Positions 20,116-27,770 of a DNA stretch of 64,000 nucleotides are shown piece by piece (position 1 is the stretch's first letter; every line of letters begins with the position of its first letter). The DNA is from Acidimicrobiia bacterium (GTDB taxonomy: Bacteria > Actinomycetota > Acidimicrobiia > Acidimicrobiales > Bin134). The notes under the pieces are model-generated. The model worked only from the letters and a program-made list of their open reading frames with translations. It made no database searches and had not been told where the DNA came from. The position numbers and the translations under genes were made by a program. The stretch lies in assembly GCA_022826705.1 (NCBI GenBank), contig JAJDUJ010000027.1, forward strand, positions 293,880 through 357,879, read 5' to 3'.

Positions 20116-20217
20116 GGCCGCACCCTACAAACGGTCAGTGACAACTCTGCCAAGATCAAGGACAAGCTAGACAGCCTCGATGACGCGCTTGACCGCGTGC
20201 TAGAGAAGGTGCGATGA
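20110..20217 (+). pseudogene. 3' remnant of a coiled-coil gene, no start codon
   Basis: A 35-codon open frame ends ...KIKDKLDSLDDALDRVLEKVR and overlaps the next gene's start as ATGA, as in a real operon. It has no ATG, GTG or TTG at its beginning and is cut off by a stop 3 bases before, just where the divergent HEPN-like gene starts. It looks like the surviving tail of a gene whose 5' part was replaced. Confidence 0.4.
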
Positions 20218-20438
20218 CAGTCGAGACAATCATTTGGATCGTTGTAATCGCTGTCGTTGTCCTCGTCGGCTTGGGGGCTTTGAGAGAGTTCAATAGGGAG
20301 CGCACCTTGCAGTGCAGCCGGTGTGGTCGCAGCGGCCCCTTCCCTGAACGCGAGATGATGGCGCTACGGGAAGGGCGACCGGCCTACTGCCCAGACTGTG
20401 GAAGCCAGCTTGCTCGCAGGGGAGCGGCCAGGTATTGA
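20214..20438 (+). CDS. Small membrane-anchored zinc-ribbon protein
   Basis: A 74-residue protein with an N-terminal membrane helix (residues 4-23, ETIIWIVVIAVVVLVGLGAL) and a zinc ribbon formed by CSRCG and CPDCG, 24 residues apart. GAAGG lies 5 bases before ATG 20214. Its start overlaps the stop of the upstream remnant by four bases. Function unknown; the fold suggests a membrane-tethered metal-binding or protein-interaction module. Confidence 0.65.
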   Translation: MTVETIIWIVVIAVVVLVGLGALREFNRERTLQCSRCGRSGPFPEREMMALREGRPAYCPDCGSQLARRGAARY

Positions 20439-20502
20439 CTAGCGTGCCTGTGATCGTTTGCCTTGTAGAAGAAGGGCAAATGGGAGGTGGCTAAGACCCG
20501 AC

Positions 20503-21030
20503 ATGACTGATGACTTTCGGCGGATTGTGACTGGGGTGGACGGTGACGGCCACTCGGTGGTGGACAGCGATGGGTTGCCGCCGGTGGTGATCAGTCCCCG
20601 CCATCCTGATCAGTTCCTTACCGCGATATGGGCGGTGGACGAGCTTCCTGCCAGTTATAGCGCCTCGGGCGACCGGGACGGCTTTCGGCTTTCGCCGCCG
20701 TCGGGCGGGGTGAACATCATCCGCAACAAGCTGCCGCCGGACTCGGCCGTCTACGTGGACGCTGACGGTCATCCCCGTCCGGTGGCCGACGAGGAGAATC
20801 TCCACCGCACAGCCACGGTGGACTTCATCTGCGTGCTGGAGGGCGAGCTGTGGCTGGTGTTGGAGGGTGACGAAGATGTCCACCTCCACGCTGGGGACTG
20901 CGTGGTGCAGCGGGGGACGGTTCATGCTTGGCGCAACCGCACCGACCGACCTACTACGTTTCTCGCGGTTCTCTTCGACGCTGATGAGGACACGCTGGCG
21001 GCAACCCCGATCGGCCCAGAGGCGCTGTGA
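20503..21030 (+). CDS. Cupin-domain protein
   Basis: A 175-residue protein with a C-terminal cupin barrel: strands TVDFICVLEGELWLVLEGD and then HLHAGDCVVQRGTVHAWRN, which is cupin motif 2 with its conserved histidine. The N-terminal part includes VVISPRHPDQFL. Cupins of this type bind a metal and act as dioxygenases, isomerases or sensors; the substrate is not evident. ATG 20503 is used. The gene overlaps the DUF1214-like gene by four bases (GTGA), so they are translationally coupled and probably act on a common substrate. Confidence 0.75.
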   Translation: MTDDFRRIVTGVDGDGHSVVDSDGLPPVVISPRHPDQFLTAIWAVDELPASYSASGDRDGFRLSPPSGGVNIIRNKLPPDSAVYVDADGHPRPVADEENLHRTATVDFICVLEGELWLVLEGDEDVHLHAGDCVVQRGTVHAWRNRTDRPTTFLAVLFDADEDTLAATPIGPEAL

Positions 21031-22172
21031 GCGAGCCCCGGGAAAACGAGCCGGACAGCGAGGCCCGGCGGGCCTGGCGGGATCTGCTGGGCGCGCTAGC
21101 GGAGATTGACGCCGACTGGATCGGGCCGCAACGAGGCTTGGCCCCCGGCCGGGAGCACTTGGGCATTCGGGGGTTGGGCATGGCGCTGTGGGGGGCGCTG
21201 GACCTCTACCTGGAAAATGAACCGGAGCGGCCCCACTTTGTGCGCCTCATCTCCCCGTACCGGAAATGGGGCGACAACCCCGACGCCATCTATTTCTTCG
21301 CCCCGCTGCGGGGAGACCTCACCTATCGGGTTCAAGGTCGGCGAGGACGGGAGGTCTACCTGTCGCTCACTGTGCACGGCGGCGACCGCGACGGCCACTG
21401 GCCAACCCGGGTGGTGGGCGAGCTCAACATGGACGACATGGCGTTCGACGAAGATGGCTCCTTCGAAGTAGCGCTGTCGCCCCACGCCCACGGGGGCAAT
21501 TGGATGGAGTTGGCCGAGGACGCCGGATCGGTGGTGGTGCGGTTCTACTTCAACGAGGCAGAAGCCGCCTCGGCCCAGCCCGAGCTGGTGCCCGATCTGC
21601 GTATCGAAACAGTCGACGGACCCGAGCAGATTCCGGTACCCGACGACGAAACAGTGGCCCGTCGCCTGAGGCGGGTGGAAGCGTGGGTGCGCTCGAAGTT
21701 CGGCGGGCAGATGCTCGGCCCGCAGCCCCGGCGCCGCCCGAGTTGGTATTCCGAGGTGCCCAACACCATGGGCCCGCCGGTGGACTGGACCGACGGCGAC
21801 GGCGGCGGATGGGGAGCGGTTGACATCGCCTACTCGGCCGGCGAGTACGAGTTGGCCCCCGACGAGGCCCTGGTCATGGAGGGACGGCTGCCCGAGGGCC
21901 TGTTCACCAACGTGGTGATCTGGAACGAGTTGGGCCAGACGGCCGACTACTTGGAGCACACCGTCTCGCTGAACGACGCCCAGATGGAAACAGACGCAGA
22001 CCGCCGCTACCGGGTGGTCATCGCCCACCGTGACCCCAGCGTGCCCAACTGGCTGGACACCTGCGGCGAGCCCCGAGCCGCGGTGTTTTGGCGCTTCATG
22101 CTCCCCGCCGAACCCCCTGAGGCACCGGTATGCACGGTGATGCCGGTGGATCGGGTGGCCGAGACGCACTAG
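21027..22172 (+). CDS. DUF1214-like protein, paralog 1
   Basis: A 381-residue protein of unknown function. It shares the pattern GDNPDAIYFFAPLRG...TYRVQGR...YLSL with the tandem pair at 45662-48071, and C-terminal LNDAQM...YRVVIAHRDPSVPNWLDT with their LDPDGVLRVVISHQDPGIQNWI region. The second half resembles DUF1214. No signal peptide or membrane segment is visible, so it is probably cytosolic. GTG start overlaps the cupin stop. The conserved ending, in which a Trp-Asn/Asp sugar-lectin-like motif precedes the final strands, suggests ligand binding. Confidence 0.6.
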   Translation: MSEPRENEPDSEARRAWRDLLGALAEIDADWIGPQRGLAPGREHLGIRGLGMALWGALDLYLENEPERPHFVRLISPYRKWGDNPDAIYFFAPLRGDLTYRVQGRRGREVYLSLTVHGGDRDGHWPTRVVGELNMDDMAFDEDGSFEVALSPHAHGGNWMELAEDAGSVVVRFYFNEAEAASAQPELVPDLRIETVDGPEQIPVPDDETVARRLRRVEAWVRSKFGGQMLGPQPRRRPSWYSEVPNTMGPPVDWTDGDGGGWGAVDIAYSAGEYELAPDEALVMEGRLPEGLFTNVVIWNELGQTADYLEHTVSLNDAQMETDADRRYRVVIAHRDPSVPNWLDTCGEPRAAVFWRFMLPAEPPEAPVCTVMPVDRVAETH

Positions 22173-22180
22173 CGGGCCGG

Positions 22181-22186
22181 TACGAT
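22181..22186 (+). promoter_or_regulatory. -10 hexamer TACGAT before clpP
   Basis: Ends 7 bases before ATG 22194 and 1 base before an in-frame GTG; this favours the ATG and a leaderless mRNA. Confidence 0.45.
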
Positions 22187-22193
22187 TGTGGCC

Positions 22194-22784
22194 ATGACCG
22201 AACCCGTTTTGTTCGAGCCGGGCAGCCCCGAGCGCGGCGCATTCGAGATCTACAACCGGCTTCTAAAGAACCGCATCGTGTTTCTGGGAACCGACGTGAA
22301 CGACGACATCGCCAACTACATCACCGCGCAGCTCTTGTATCTGGAGGGCGAAGATTCCGAGAAGGACATCTGGCTCTACATCAACTCCCCGGGCGGGTCG
22401 GTCACCTCGGGCATGGCCATCTACGACACCATGCAGTTCATCACCCCCGATGTGGGGACCATTTGCATGGGTTTGGGCGCCTCGATGGGCCAGTTCCTCT
22501 TGTGTGCCGGAGCCCCCGGCAAGCGCTATGCCCTGCCCCATGCTCGGATCATGATGCACCAGCCCTCGGGCGGCGTTCGGGGCCAGGCCGCCGATATCGC
22601 CATCCAGGCCGAGCAGCACGCCTACGTGAAGGAGCTGCTGGCCGAGCGCATTGCCACCCACACCGGCCAGTCGGTGGAGCAGGTGGAGGCCGACTCCGAC
22701 CGCGACCGCTGGTTCACAGCCGAAGAGGCCAAGCAGTACGGCATCATCGACCACGTGATCGTCAAGCGCGGTGAGATGCTCTGA
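22194..22784 (+). CDS. clpP: ATP-dependent Clp protease proteolytic subunit
   Basis: Serine peptidase that forms the tetradecameric ClpP barrel and degrades substrates fed by Clp ATPases. The 196-residue protein has the oxyanion/[14 protein letters not shown] region, the nucleophile Ser in [11 protein letters not shown], the catalytic His in [11 protein letters not shown] and the Asp in [11 protein letters not shown] 22194 rather than GTG 22188 is used on promoter spacing. A second clpP, which actinomycetes usually have in tandem, and clpX or tig are absent nearby. Confidence 0.95.
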   Translation: MTEPVLFEPGSPERGAFEIYNRLLKNRIVFLGTDVNDDIANYITAQLLYLEGEDSEKDIWLYINSPGGSVTSGMAIYDTMQFITPDVGTICMGLGASMGQFLLCAGAPGKRYALPHARIMMHQPSGGVRGQAADIAIQAEQHAYVKELLAERIATHTGQSVEQVEADSDRDRWFTAEEAKQYGIIDHVIVKRGEML

Positions 22785-22818
22785 TCGATCGTCGGCCGAC
22801 TTCACTGGCCGGCAGTGG

Positions 22819-23286
22819 CTAGCCCCGCACGTCCAGCCGTACCTCGCCGGGAATCTTGTCGGGGTCGACGAACACCACAGGACTCTCCCAGTCCAGCCTC
22901 AATCCGCAATGTTCGGTTGAGTATCGGGCCAGTTCAACGGCGGCCGTTTCGCTTTGCTGCAACTGCTCCGCTTCGAGCGTCAAGTCTTCCGGGTTGTCGA
23001 AGGCCTCGATGATGAGGCTCGCAGTGGCATTGATGGTGGCCAGCGACGGCTCGATTTCCAGCGGCGCCACCCGGCGTATGGCTTCAAGTTCGTCCACTAC
23101 AGCCGTCGCAGCGCTCGGGTCATCGGAGTAGTCCGAGGCCAATGCGCCCTCAGGTCCAAAAGCGGTCTCCAGTTTCTGGCAGAAAGCGCTCAAATCGGGC
23201 TGGTCGTCATCGCCGCAGGCGCTGAGGCCGAGCATCAGGGCTCCCAGCACCAGCACAGCCGCAATCGGCCGTCGGCGGCATCGCAT
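22819..23286 (-). CDS. Putative lipoprotein, unknown function
   Basis: A 155-residue exported lipoprotein: positively charged start (MRCRRRP), hydrophobic segment and lipobox LSAC with the lipidated Cys at about residue 22, followed by acidic GDDDQPD. The mature part is helical with DELEAIRRVAPLEIEP and has a late strand region ending in PGEVRLDVRG. It starts 2 bp after the rpe stop, so it is cotranscribed with rpe. Many actinomycetes have similar small solute- or protein-binding lipoproteins of unknown role. Confidence 0.7.
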   Translation of the reverse strand: MRCRRRPIAAVLVLGALMLGLSACGDDDQPDLSAFCQKLETAFGPEGALASDYSDDPSAATAVVDELEAIRRVAPLEIEPSLATINATASLIIEAFDNPEDLTLEAEQLQQSETAAVELARYSTEHCGLRLDWESPVVFVDPDKIPGEVRLDVRG

Positions 23287-23288
23287 GG

Positions 23289-23972
23289 TCAACTGACGGC
23301 GGCTGCTTCTCGCAACTCGGTGATGGCGTGGTTGAACCCCAGCTCGTCGGAGAACACCGCGCTGCCGGCCACGAACACCCCGGCCCCGGCCTGGGCCGCG
23401 GCTCCGATGGTGGACCGGCCGATACCGCCGTCCACCTCCAACTCCACGTCGTGTCCGCCCTCGTCGATCATCGCCCGCACTTCGGCCACCTTGGACTCCA
23501 TTGATGCGATGTACGACTGGCCACCCCATCCGGGGTTGACGGTCATCACCAGCACCAGTCGGCACAGGTCCAGCACATGGGCCACGGCGGAGGCCGGAGT
23601 TGCCGGGTTGAGGGCCACGCCGGCGTCCATCCCCAGTTCTCGAATGGCCCCCAGCGTGCGGTGCAGATGAGGACAGGCCTCGACATGGACGGTGAGGAGC
23701 TCGCAGCCGGCCTCGGCATAGCGGGGGGCAAGCTCATGGGGCTCCTCCACCATGAGGTGGGCCTCGAACGGCAGCGACACCAATGGGCGGATCGAGGCGA
23801 TCACGTCGGGGCCGAAGGTGAGGTTGGGCACGAACCGGCCGTCCATAACATCCCAGTGGATCCGGTCGGCCCCGGCCTTTTCCAGGCCGATGCACTCCTC
23901 GCCCAAGCGAGCGAAATCAGCTGGCAGCACTGAAGGCGCGATCAGTGCCTGTTGGGCCATATCAGCGGCCAT
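23289..23972 (-). CDS. rpe: Ribulose-phosphate 3-epimerase
   Basis: Metal-dependent TIM-barrel epimerase of the pentose phosphate pathway, interconverting ribulose-5-P and xylulose-5-P. The 227-residue protein has ALIAPSVLPADFARL, the metal-site segments HWDVMDGRFVPNLTFGP and EAHLMVEEP, the MTVNPGWGGQ loop and the phosphate-binding EVDGGIG and AGSAVF segments. The start ATG at 23972 follows TAGGGT by 6 bases. The lipoprotein gene follows immediately. Confidence 0.95.
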   Translation of the reverse strand: MAADMAQQALIAPSVLPADFARLGEECIGLEKAGADRIHWDVMDGRFVPNLTFGPDVIASIRPLVSLPFEAHLMVEEPHELAPRYAEAGCELLTVHVEACPHLHRTLGAIRELGMDAGVALNPATPASAVAHVLDLCRLVLVMTVNPGWGGQSYIASMESKVAEVRAMIDEGGHDVELEVDGGIGRSTIGAAAQAGAGVFVAGSAVFSDELGFNHAITELREAAAVS

Positions 23973-23978
23973 GACGCG

Positions 23979-23984
23979 ACCCTA
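23979..23984 (-). promoter_or_regulatory. -10 hexamer TAGGGT before rpe
   Basis: Ends 6 bases before the ATG on the minus strand; no ribosome site. Confidence 0.45.
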
Positions 23985-24027
23985 CCCGGTGCCGGTGCGG
24001 AAGATGCGCACCATTTGAACAGCCTGC

Positions 24028-24789
24028 TCAGCGCAGCATTCCGCCGTCGACGAATACCGGTCGACCACTCATGAACGCAGATGCGTCGCTGGCCAAGAAC
24101 ACCGCGGCGCCAACAAGGTCATCGGGCACACCGAGGCGACCGAAAATGGTCTCGGCGGCAACCTCTTGCTCGAAGCGGGCTCGGGCCTCGGAGTCGCGGG
24201 GCAAGATCATGTCGGTAGCCACTGGGCCGGGCACCAACAGGTTCACCCGCACTCCCCTGCTCGCCCACTCCCGGGCCATGGTGGTGGTCCAGTTGGCCAT
24301 GGCCGCTTTGACCGCGCAGTACGCCCCGATGCCCTCCATGGGCTGAAAGGCCCCCAGCGCGCCGATGTTGATGATCGACCCGCCCCCATCGGCGGCCAAG
24401 TTGTCGAGCGCGGCCTGCGACAGGAACAGCGGTCCCTTCAGGTTGACCGCCAAGATGCCGTCCAGCTCCTCAGGGGTGACCCGGGTGGTGAGGTGGGGAC
24501 GCAGCACCCCGGCGTTGTTCACCAGCACGTCGAGGCGGCCAAAGTGGCTCAAAACAGCCTCCAGAAGCGGTTGATGCTGGTTCAGCTCGCCGACGTCGAG
24601 CTCGGCGGCCATGGCCTCCCCGCCCGAGGCGGTTATCTGGTCGGCGAGGGTCTGGCAGGCGTCCAGCGTGCGGCTGGCCGCCACCACCTTGGCCCCGGCT
24701 TCCGCCAGCCCCAAGGCCAGAGCGTGGCCGATGCCTCGAGAGGCCCCGGTAACCAAGGCCACCTTGCCGGTCAGGTCGAACCTATCCAT
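24028..24789 (-). CDS. Short-chain dehydrogenase/reductase
   Basis: A 253-residue classical SDR with the NAD(P) motif TGASRGIG, the NNAG motif (VNNAGVL), the catalytic Tyr-Lys in YCAVKAAMAN and the C-terminal VFLASDASAFMSGRPVFVDGG region (quoted in parts). This is the layout of FabG-like or 3-hydroxyacyl/gluconate dehydrogenases; no diagnostic residue fixes the substrate. It overlaps the upstream NIPSNAP-like gene by eight bases, so they form a pair. With the Rieske oxygenase, hydratase and amidohydrolase genes nearby, a catabolic role is likely. Confidence 0.88.
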   Translation of the reverse strand: MDRFDLTGKVALVTGASRGIGHALALGLAEAGAKVVAASRTLDACQTLADQITASGGEAMAAELDVGELNQHQPLLEAVLSHFGRLDVLVNNAGVLRPHLTTRVTPEELDGILAVNLKGPLFLSQAALDNLAADGGGSIINIGALGAFQPMEGIGAYCAVKAAMANWTTTMAREWASRGVRVNLLVPGPVATDMILPRDSEARARFEQEVAAETIFGRLGVPDDLVGAAVFLASDASAFMSGRPVFVDGGMLR

Positions 24790-25579
24790 CGCTTCCCTCG
24801 GCTGTTTCTTGAGCGGCTGATTCTTGGGCAGCCAACCAATTCTCCAGGCTGGCGTCCTCCCAGTCTTCGGGGCCGTACACCGTGCGGGGCAGCGGGGTCA
24901 TCAAGTGGGTGTCGCCGCCGGTCACGTATTCGGCCGAGCGTTGCTCCCAAGCGGTGATCCGCTCGTCAGCGGTGCCCTCGTCGCACAGCCCCCGGGTGGT
25001 GTCGCGGTTCTGGCGGTAGGTGACGTGGGAGGCGATGTCGGCCGCCCACACCATCACCACCTCGTGCTGGTTGTTGAGCACCTCATAAAGCCCAGTAGGG
25101 CGGTGGCCGTAATCGGCCATGAGGGGTACCCGCTCCTGCACCACCGCGGCCAGAAACTCCAGCGGCGTGCCCGGCCGCACGGTGAGGATCTCGTTCACAA
25201 ACAGCGTGCCGGTGATGCCCGCCTCGGCGATCTCGGTGGTGTTGGGACTGCCGGGCACGCCCCCGCACAGCCGGTCGAACCCGCCGGAGCGCCACTGGGC
25301 GGCCTCGTCCCACCAGTCGCCGTAGAACGCCTTGCGCCGCTTCAGGTTGAGCCGGTCGAGGTTCTTGGCCAGACCCTTCCAGCCCTCTGAACCGATATCC
25401 CAGATATTGATGACCTGGGGCCAGCGCCCCCCACCCGCGCCCAGGATGTAGAACGCGCCCTGGAGCCCGAACATCTCTGGCATACGCAGCACCGGGTCTT
25501 GCCACAGGTGCTCCATGTAGTCGTACTGGCCCTGCCCGATGACGTCGACCACCTCATACAGGTACAGATCGCGGTTCAC
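24782..25579 (-). CDS. NIPSNAP-like protein
   Basis: A 265-residue protein with two ferredoxin-like half-domains: N-terminal LYEVVDVIGQGQYDYMEHLW, and later FVNEILTVRPGTPLEFLAAV with a following strand VMVWAADIASHVTYRQ. This resembles NIPSNAP/dimeric alpha-beta barrel proteins, often involved in small-molecule degradation. Start is GTG 25579. The C-terminal 30 residues are acidic and disordered. It overlaps the SDR gene and should be cotranscribed. Exact activity unknown. Confidence 0.6.
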   Translation of the reverse strand: MNRDLYLYEVVDVIGQGQYDYMEHLWQDPVLRMPEMFGLQGAFYILGAGGGRWPQVINIWDIGSEGWKGLAKNLDRLNLKRRKAFYGDWWDEAAQWRSGGFDRLCGGVPGSPNTTEIAEAGITGTLFVNEILTVRPGTPLEFLAAVVQERVPLMADYGHRPTGLYEVLNNQHEVVMVWAADIASHVTYRQNRDTTRGLCDEGTADERITAWEQRSAEYVTGGDTHLMTPLPRTVYGPEDWEDASLENWLAAQESAAQETAEGSDG

Positions 25580-25691
25580 GGAGAGTCTCCGGGGTTATTG
25601 GTGCTCAAGCGTGAGTGCCTCATCATCCGCCGACGTTACTGGGCCGGGGCCGCCCGGTCGGGCGGGGCCAATCGCCTCTGAGCGTCTCCGG

Positions 25692-25697
25692 TAGTCT
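25692..25697 (+). promoter_or_regulatory. -10 hexamer TAGTCT before the Rieske gene
   Basis: Ends 6 bases before GTG 25704; leaderless arrangement. Confidence 0.45.
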
Positions 25698-25703
25698 CCG
25701 GGC

Positions 25704-26843
25704 GTGCGGCGCGAGACCCAGGTGGAGCTGATCCGGGAGCTGTTGGCCCACCACGCCGCGGGCACCACGCAGCTGGCCGACGACGTGCTAGTGCTGCCCG
25801 CTGATGTCTATGTAAGTGAACAGCACTGGCAAGCCGAGCGGGAGAAGCTGTTCCGCCGCCGCCCGGTGGTGGCCTGCCTGTTGGGGGCGGTGGCTTCTCC
25901 CGGCGACTATGTATCGCTCACCGTGGGCGGAGTCCCGCTGGCGGTGGTACGGGGCGACGACGGAGTGCTGCGGGGGTTCCGCAACGTATGCCGCCACCGA
26001 GCGTCATCGGTGGTGAGCGGGTGTGGATCGGGAGCAGCCTCGCTGCGGTGCCCGTTCCACGCCTGGACATACCGGCTAGACGGAACGCTCTTGGCCCGGC
26101 CCCAGGCGGGGGAGGGGTTTGACGGGACCGACGAGTCGGAGCTCGGTTTGGTGACGGTGCCGGTGGGAGAGGCCCACGGCATGGTGTTCGTGCAGCCCGA
26201 GGGTGATGGCCCGATTGACGCGGCCAGCCTCGTTGGGGAGGCCGCGTTCGATCTCGATGATTTCAGTGTGGGCAGCTACCTCCCGTTCGACCGGTGGGAG
26301 TCGAGCTGGCCGTGCAACTGGAAGCTGCTGGTGGACACGTTCTTGGAGTCGTACCACGTGTTCTCGCTGCACCGGACCACGGTGGGCAAGTACTACCTAT
26401 CTCAGCCCATGACTTACCGCGGGTACGGCCCTAACTTGCGGTTCCAAACCTGCCAGAAGTCGATCCTGGAGCTGGCCGAAGCCCCCGAAGACCAGTGGGA
26501 TCTGCTCGGCCGGGCCACCGTGGAATATTTGATCGCCCCTAACGTCATTCTGAGCCACAGCGTGGACCACTTCGCGGTGTACCAATTCCTGCCCACCTCC
26601 GTCGACCAAACCGACGTCACCATGACCCTCTACACCCCCGAACCGGTCACAGAACAAACCCGCCCTCACTACGAGCGCACCTTGGAGCTACACCAACGAG
26701 TCGGCGCCGGCGAGGACTTCCCCCAATCCGTGAAGATCCAGCAGTCCCTCTCCTCCGGCCTGGTCAAAGAAACCCTCGTAGGCCGCCACGAAGTAGCCCT
26801 AATCCACTTCCACCAAGCGCTGGATGGACTACTGAGCCTCTGA
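25704..26843 (+). CDS. Rieske [2Fe-2S] ring-hydroxylating oxygenase alpha subunit
   Basis: A 379-residue two-domain oxygenase. The Rieske cluster ligands are in CRHRASSVV and CPFHAWTYRLDG (CxH...CxxH). The mononuclear iron site is in DTFLESYHVFSLHR (His-His, with the bridging Asp before). The layout matches aromatic-ring hydroxylases, N-demethylases and choline/carnitine monooxygenases; the substrate is not evident. It has no adjacent ferredoxin, reductase or beta subunit, so it would use a remote electron donor. Confidence 0.88.
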   Translation: MRRETQVELIRELLAHHAAGTTQLADDVLVLPADVYVSEQHWQAEREKLFRRRPVVACLLGAVASPGDYVSLTVGGVPLAVVRGDDGVLRGFRNVCRHRASSVVSGCGSGAASLRCPFHAWTYRLDGTLLARPQAGEGFDGTDESELGLVTVPVGEAHGMVFVQPEGDGPIDAASLVGEAAFDLDDFSVGSYLPFDRWESSWPCNWKLLVDTFLESYHVFSLHRTTVGKYYLSQPMTYRGYGPNLRFQTCQKSILELAEAPEDQWDLLGRATVEYLIAPNVILSHSVDHFAVYQFLPTSVDQTDVTMTLYTPEPVTEQTRPHYERTLELHQRVGAGEDFPQSVKIQQSLSSGLVKETLVGRHEVALIHFHQALDGLLSL

Positions 26844-26864
26844 ATGCCACCCGGACGGAGCCCG

Positions 26865-27686
26865 CTAGCCGAATTGTTCGGTTTGCCAGGCTCGGGCGGC
26901 TTTGAAGCCTTGGGTGCGGATGATGTGGCCGAATTCTTGGGCGGCGGGGGATTGGTGGGCGATGACGTTGTGCTCGCGGGCTGCCTCTTGGGCGGCGGTG
27001 TAGCCCATCAGCTCTAGAACTTTGTTGCAGATGGCCTTGTTGGCGGCGGAGATGTCGTTGGGCACGGTGGCCACCCGGCGGGCCAGGGCGTGGGTGTGCT
27101 CGGCCAGGTCGTCGGCGGGCACCGCCTCGAGCACGAACCCGGCGCGGGCTGCGGTGGTGCCGTCGATCATGTCGCCGGTGAGCAGCAGGCGCTTGGCCCA
27201 CTGGGGGCCGGCCAGGTAGGTCCACATGTGGGTGGAGGGCGAGGCCATCGACCGCACGATGGGGTACCCGAACTGGGCGTCGGTGGCGCAGACAGTCATG
27301 TCGGCGTGGAAGGCGATGTCGGTGCCCACCGCCAGGCAATAGCCGTGAACCGAGGCGATGATCGGGGTCCGCAGCCGCCACATCTCCTCGAACCGCCGGA
27401 ACGGCTCCACCAGGGCCAGCTCCTGCTCGAACGACCGGGAGTCGTAGTCCAGGTCGATCTCGTCGGGGTCGAGGTCGATCCCCGAGCAGAACGCCTCGCC
27501 GGTGCCCTGGATCACGATGGCACCCACATCAGCCGCGGCATCGGCCTCGGCCAGAGTGTCAAAGAGCTGGCCGAGCTGGGCCATGGTCAAGGCGTTGCGC
27601 CGCTCGGGGCGGTTCAGGGTGATGTAGCGGACCCGTTCCCGGTCCTCAGCAAGGATGGCGGGCTCGGATTCAGGAGTTGCAGACAC
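26865..27686 (-). CDS. Enoyl-CoA hydratase/isomerase family protein
   Basis: A 273-residue crotonase. It shows ITLNRPERRNALTMAQL, the oxyanion-hole strand GEAFCSGIDLDPDE and the second segment SVHGYCLAVGTDIAFHADM. The glutamates of classical hydratases are not both evident, so the reaction could be hydration, isomerisation or hydrolysis of a CoA thioester. The frame is open 1.3 kb upstream, but homology starts at GTG 27686, 6 bases after TACCGT. Convergent with the Rieske gene. Confidence 0.85.
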   Translation of the reverse strand: MSATPESEPAILAEDRERVRYITLNRPERRNALTMAQLGQLFDTLAEADAAADVGAIVIQGTGEAFCSGIDLDPDEIDLDYDSRSFEQELALVEPFRRFEEMWRLRTPIIASVHGYCLAVGTDIAFHADMTVCATDAQFGYPIVRSMASPSTHMWTYLAGPQWAKRLLLTGDMIDGTTAARAGFVLEAVPADDLAEHTHALARRVATVPNDISAANKAICNKVLELMGYTAAQEAAREHNVIAHQSPAAQEFGHIIRTQGFKAARAWQTEQFG

Positions 27687-27692
27687 GGGCCG

Positions 27693-27698
27693 ACGGTA
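27693..27698 (-). promoter_or_regulatory. -10 hexamer TACCGT before the crotonase gene
   Basis: Ends 6 bases before GTG 27686 on the minus strand. Confidence 0.4.
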
Positions 27699-27758
27699 GC
27701 GCGCCCGCCAGCAGCCCGAGACCCGGCGTCCAAGAAGGCACCGCCAACTACCCAGCGG

Positions 27759-27764
27759 TAGCCT
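27759..27764 (+). promoter_or_regulatory. -10 hexamer TAGCCT before the amidohydrolase gene
   Basis: Ends 6 bases before GTG 27771; divergent from the TACCGT box with about 60 bp between. Confidence 0.45.
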
Positions 27765-27770
27765 GGTTTC

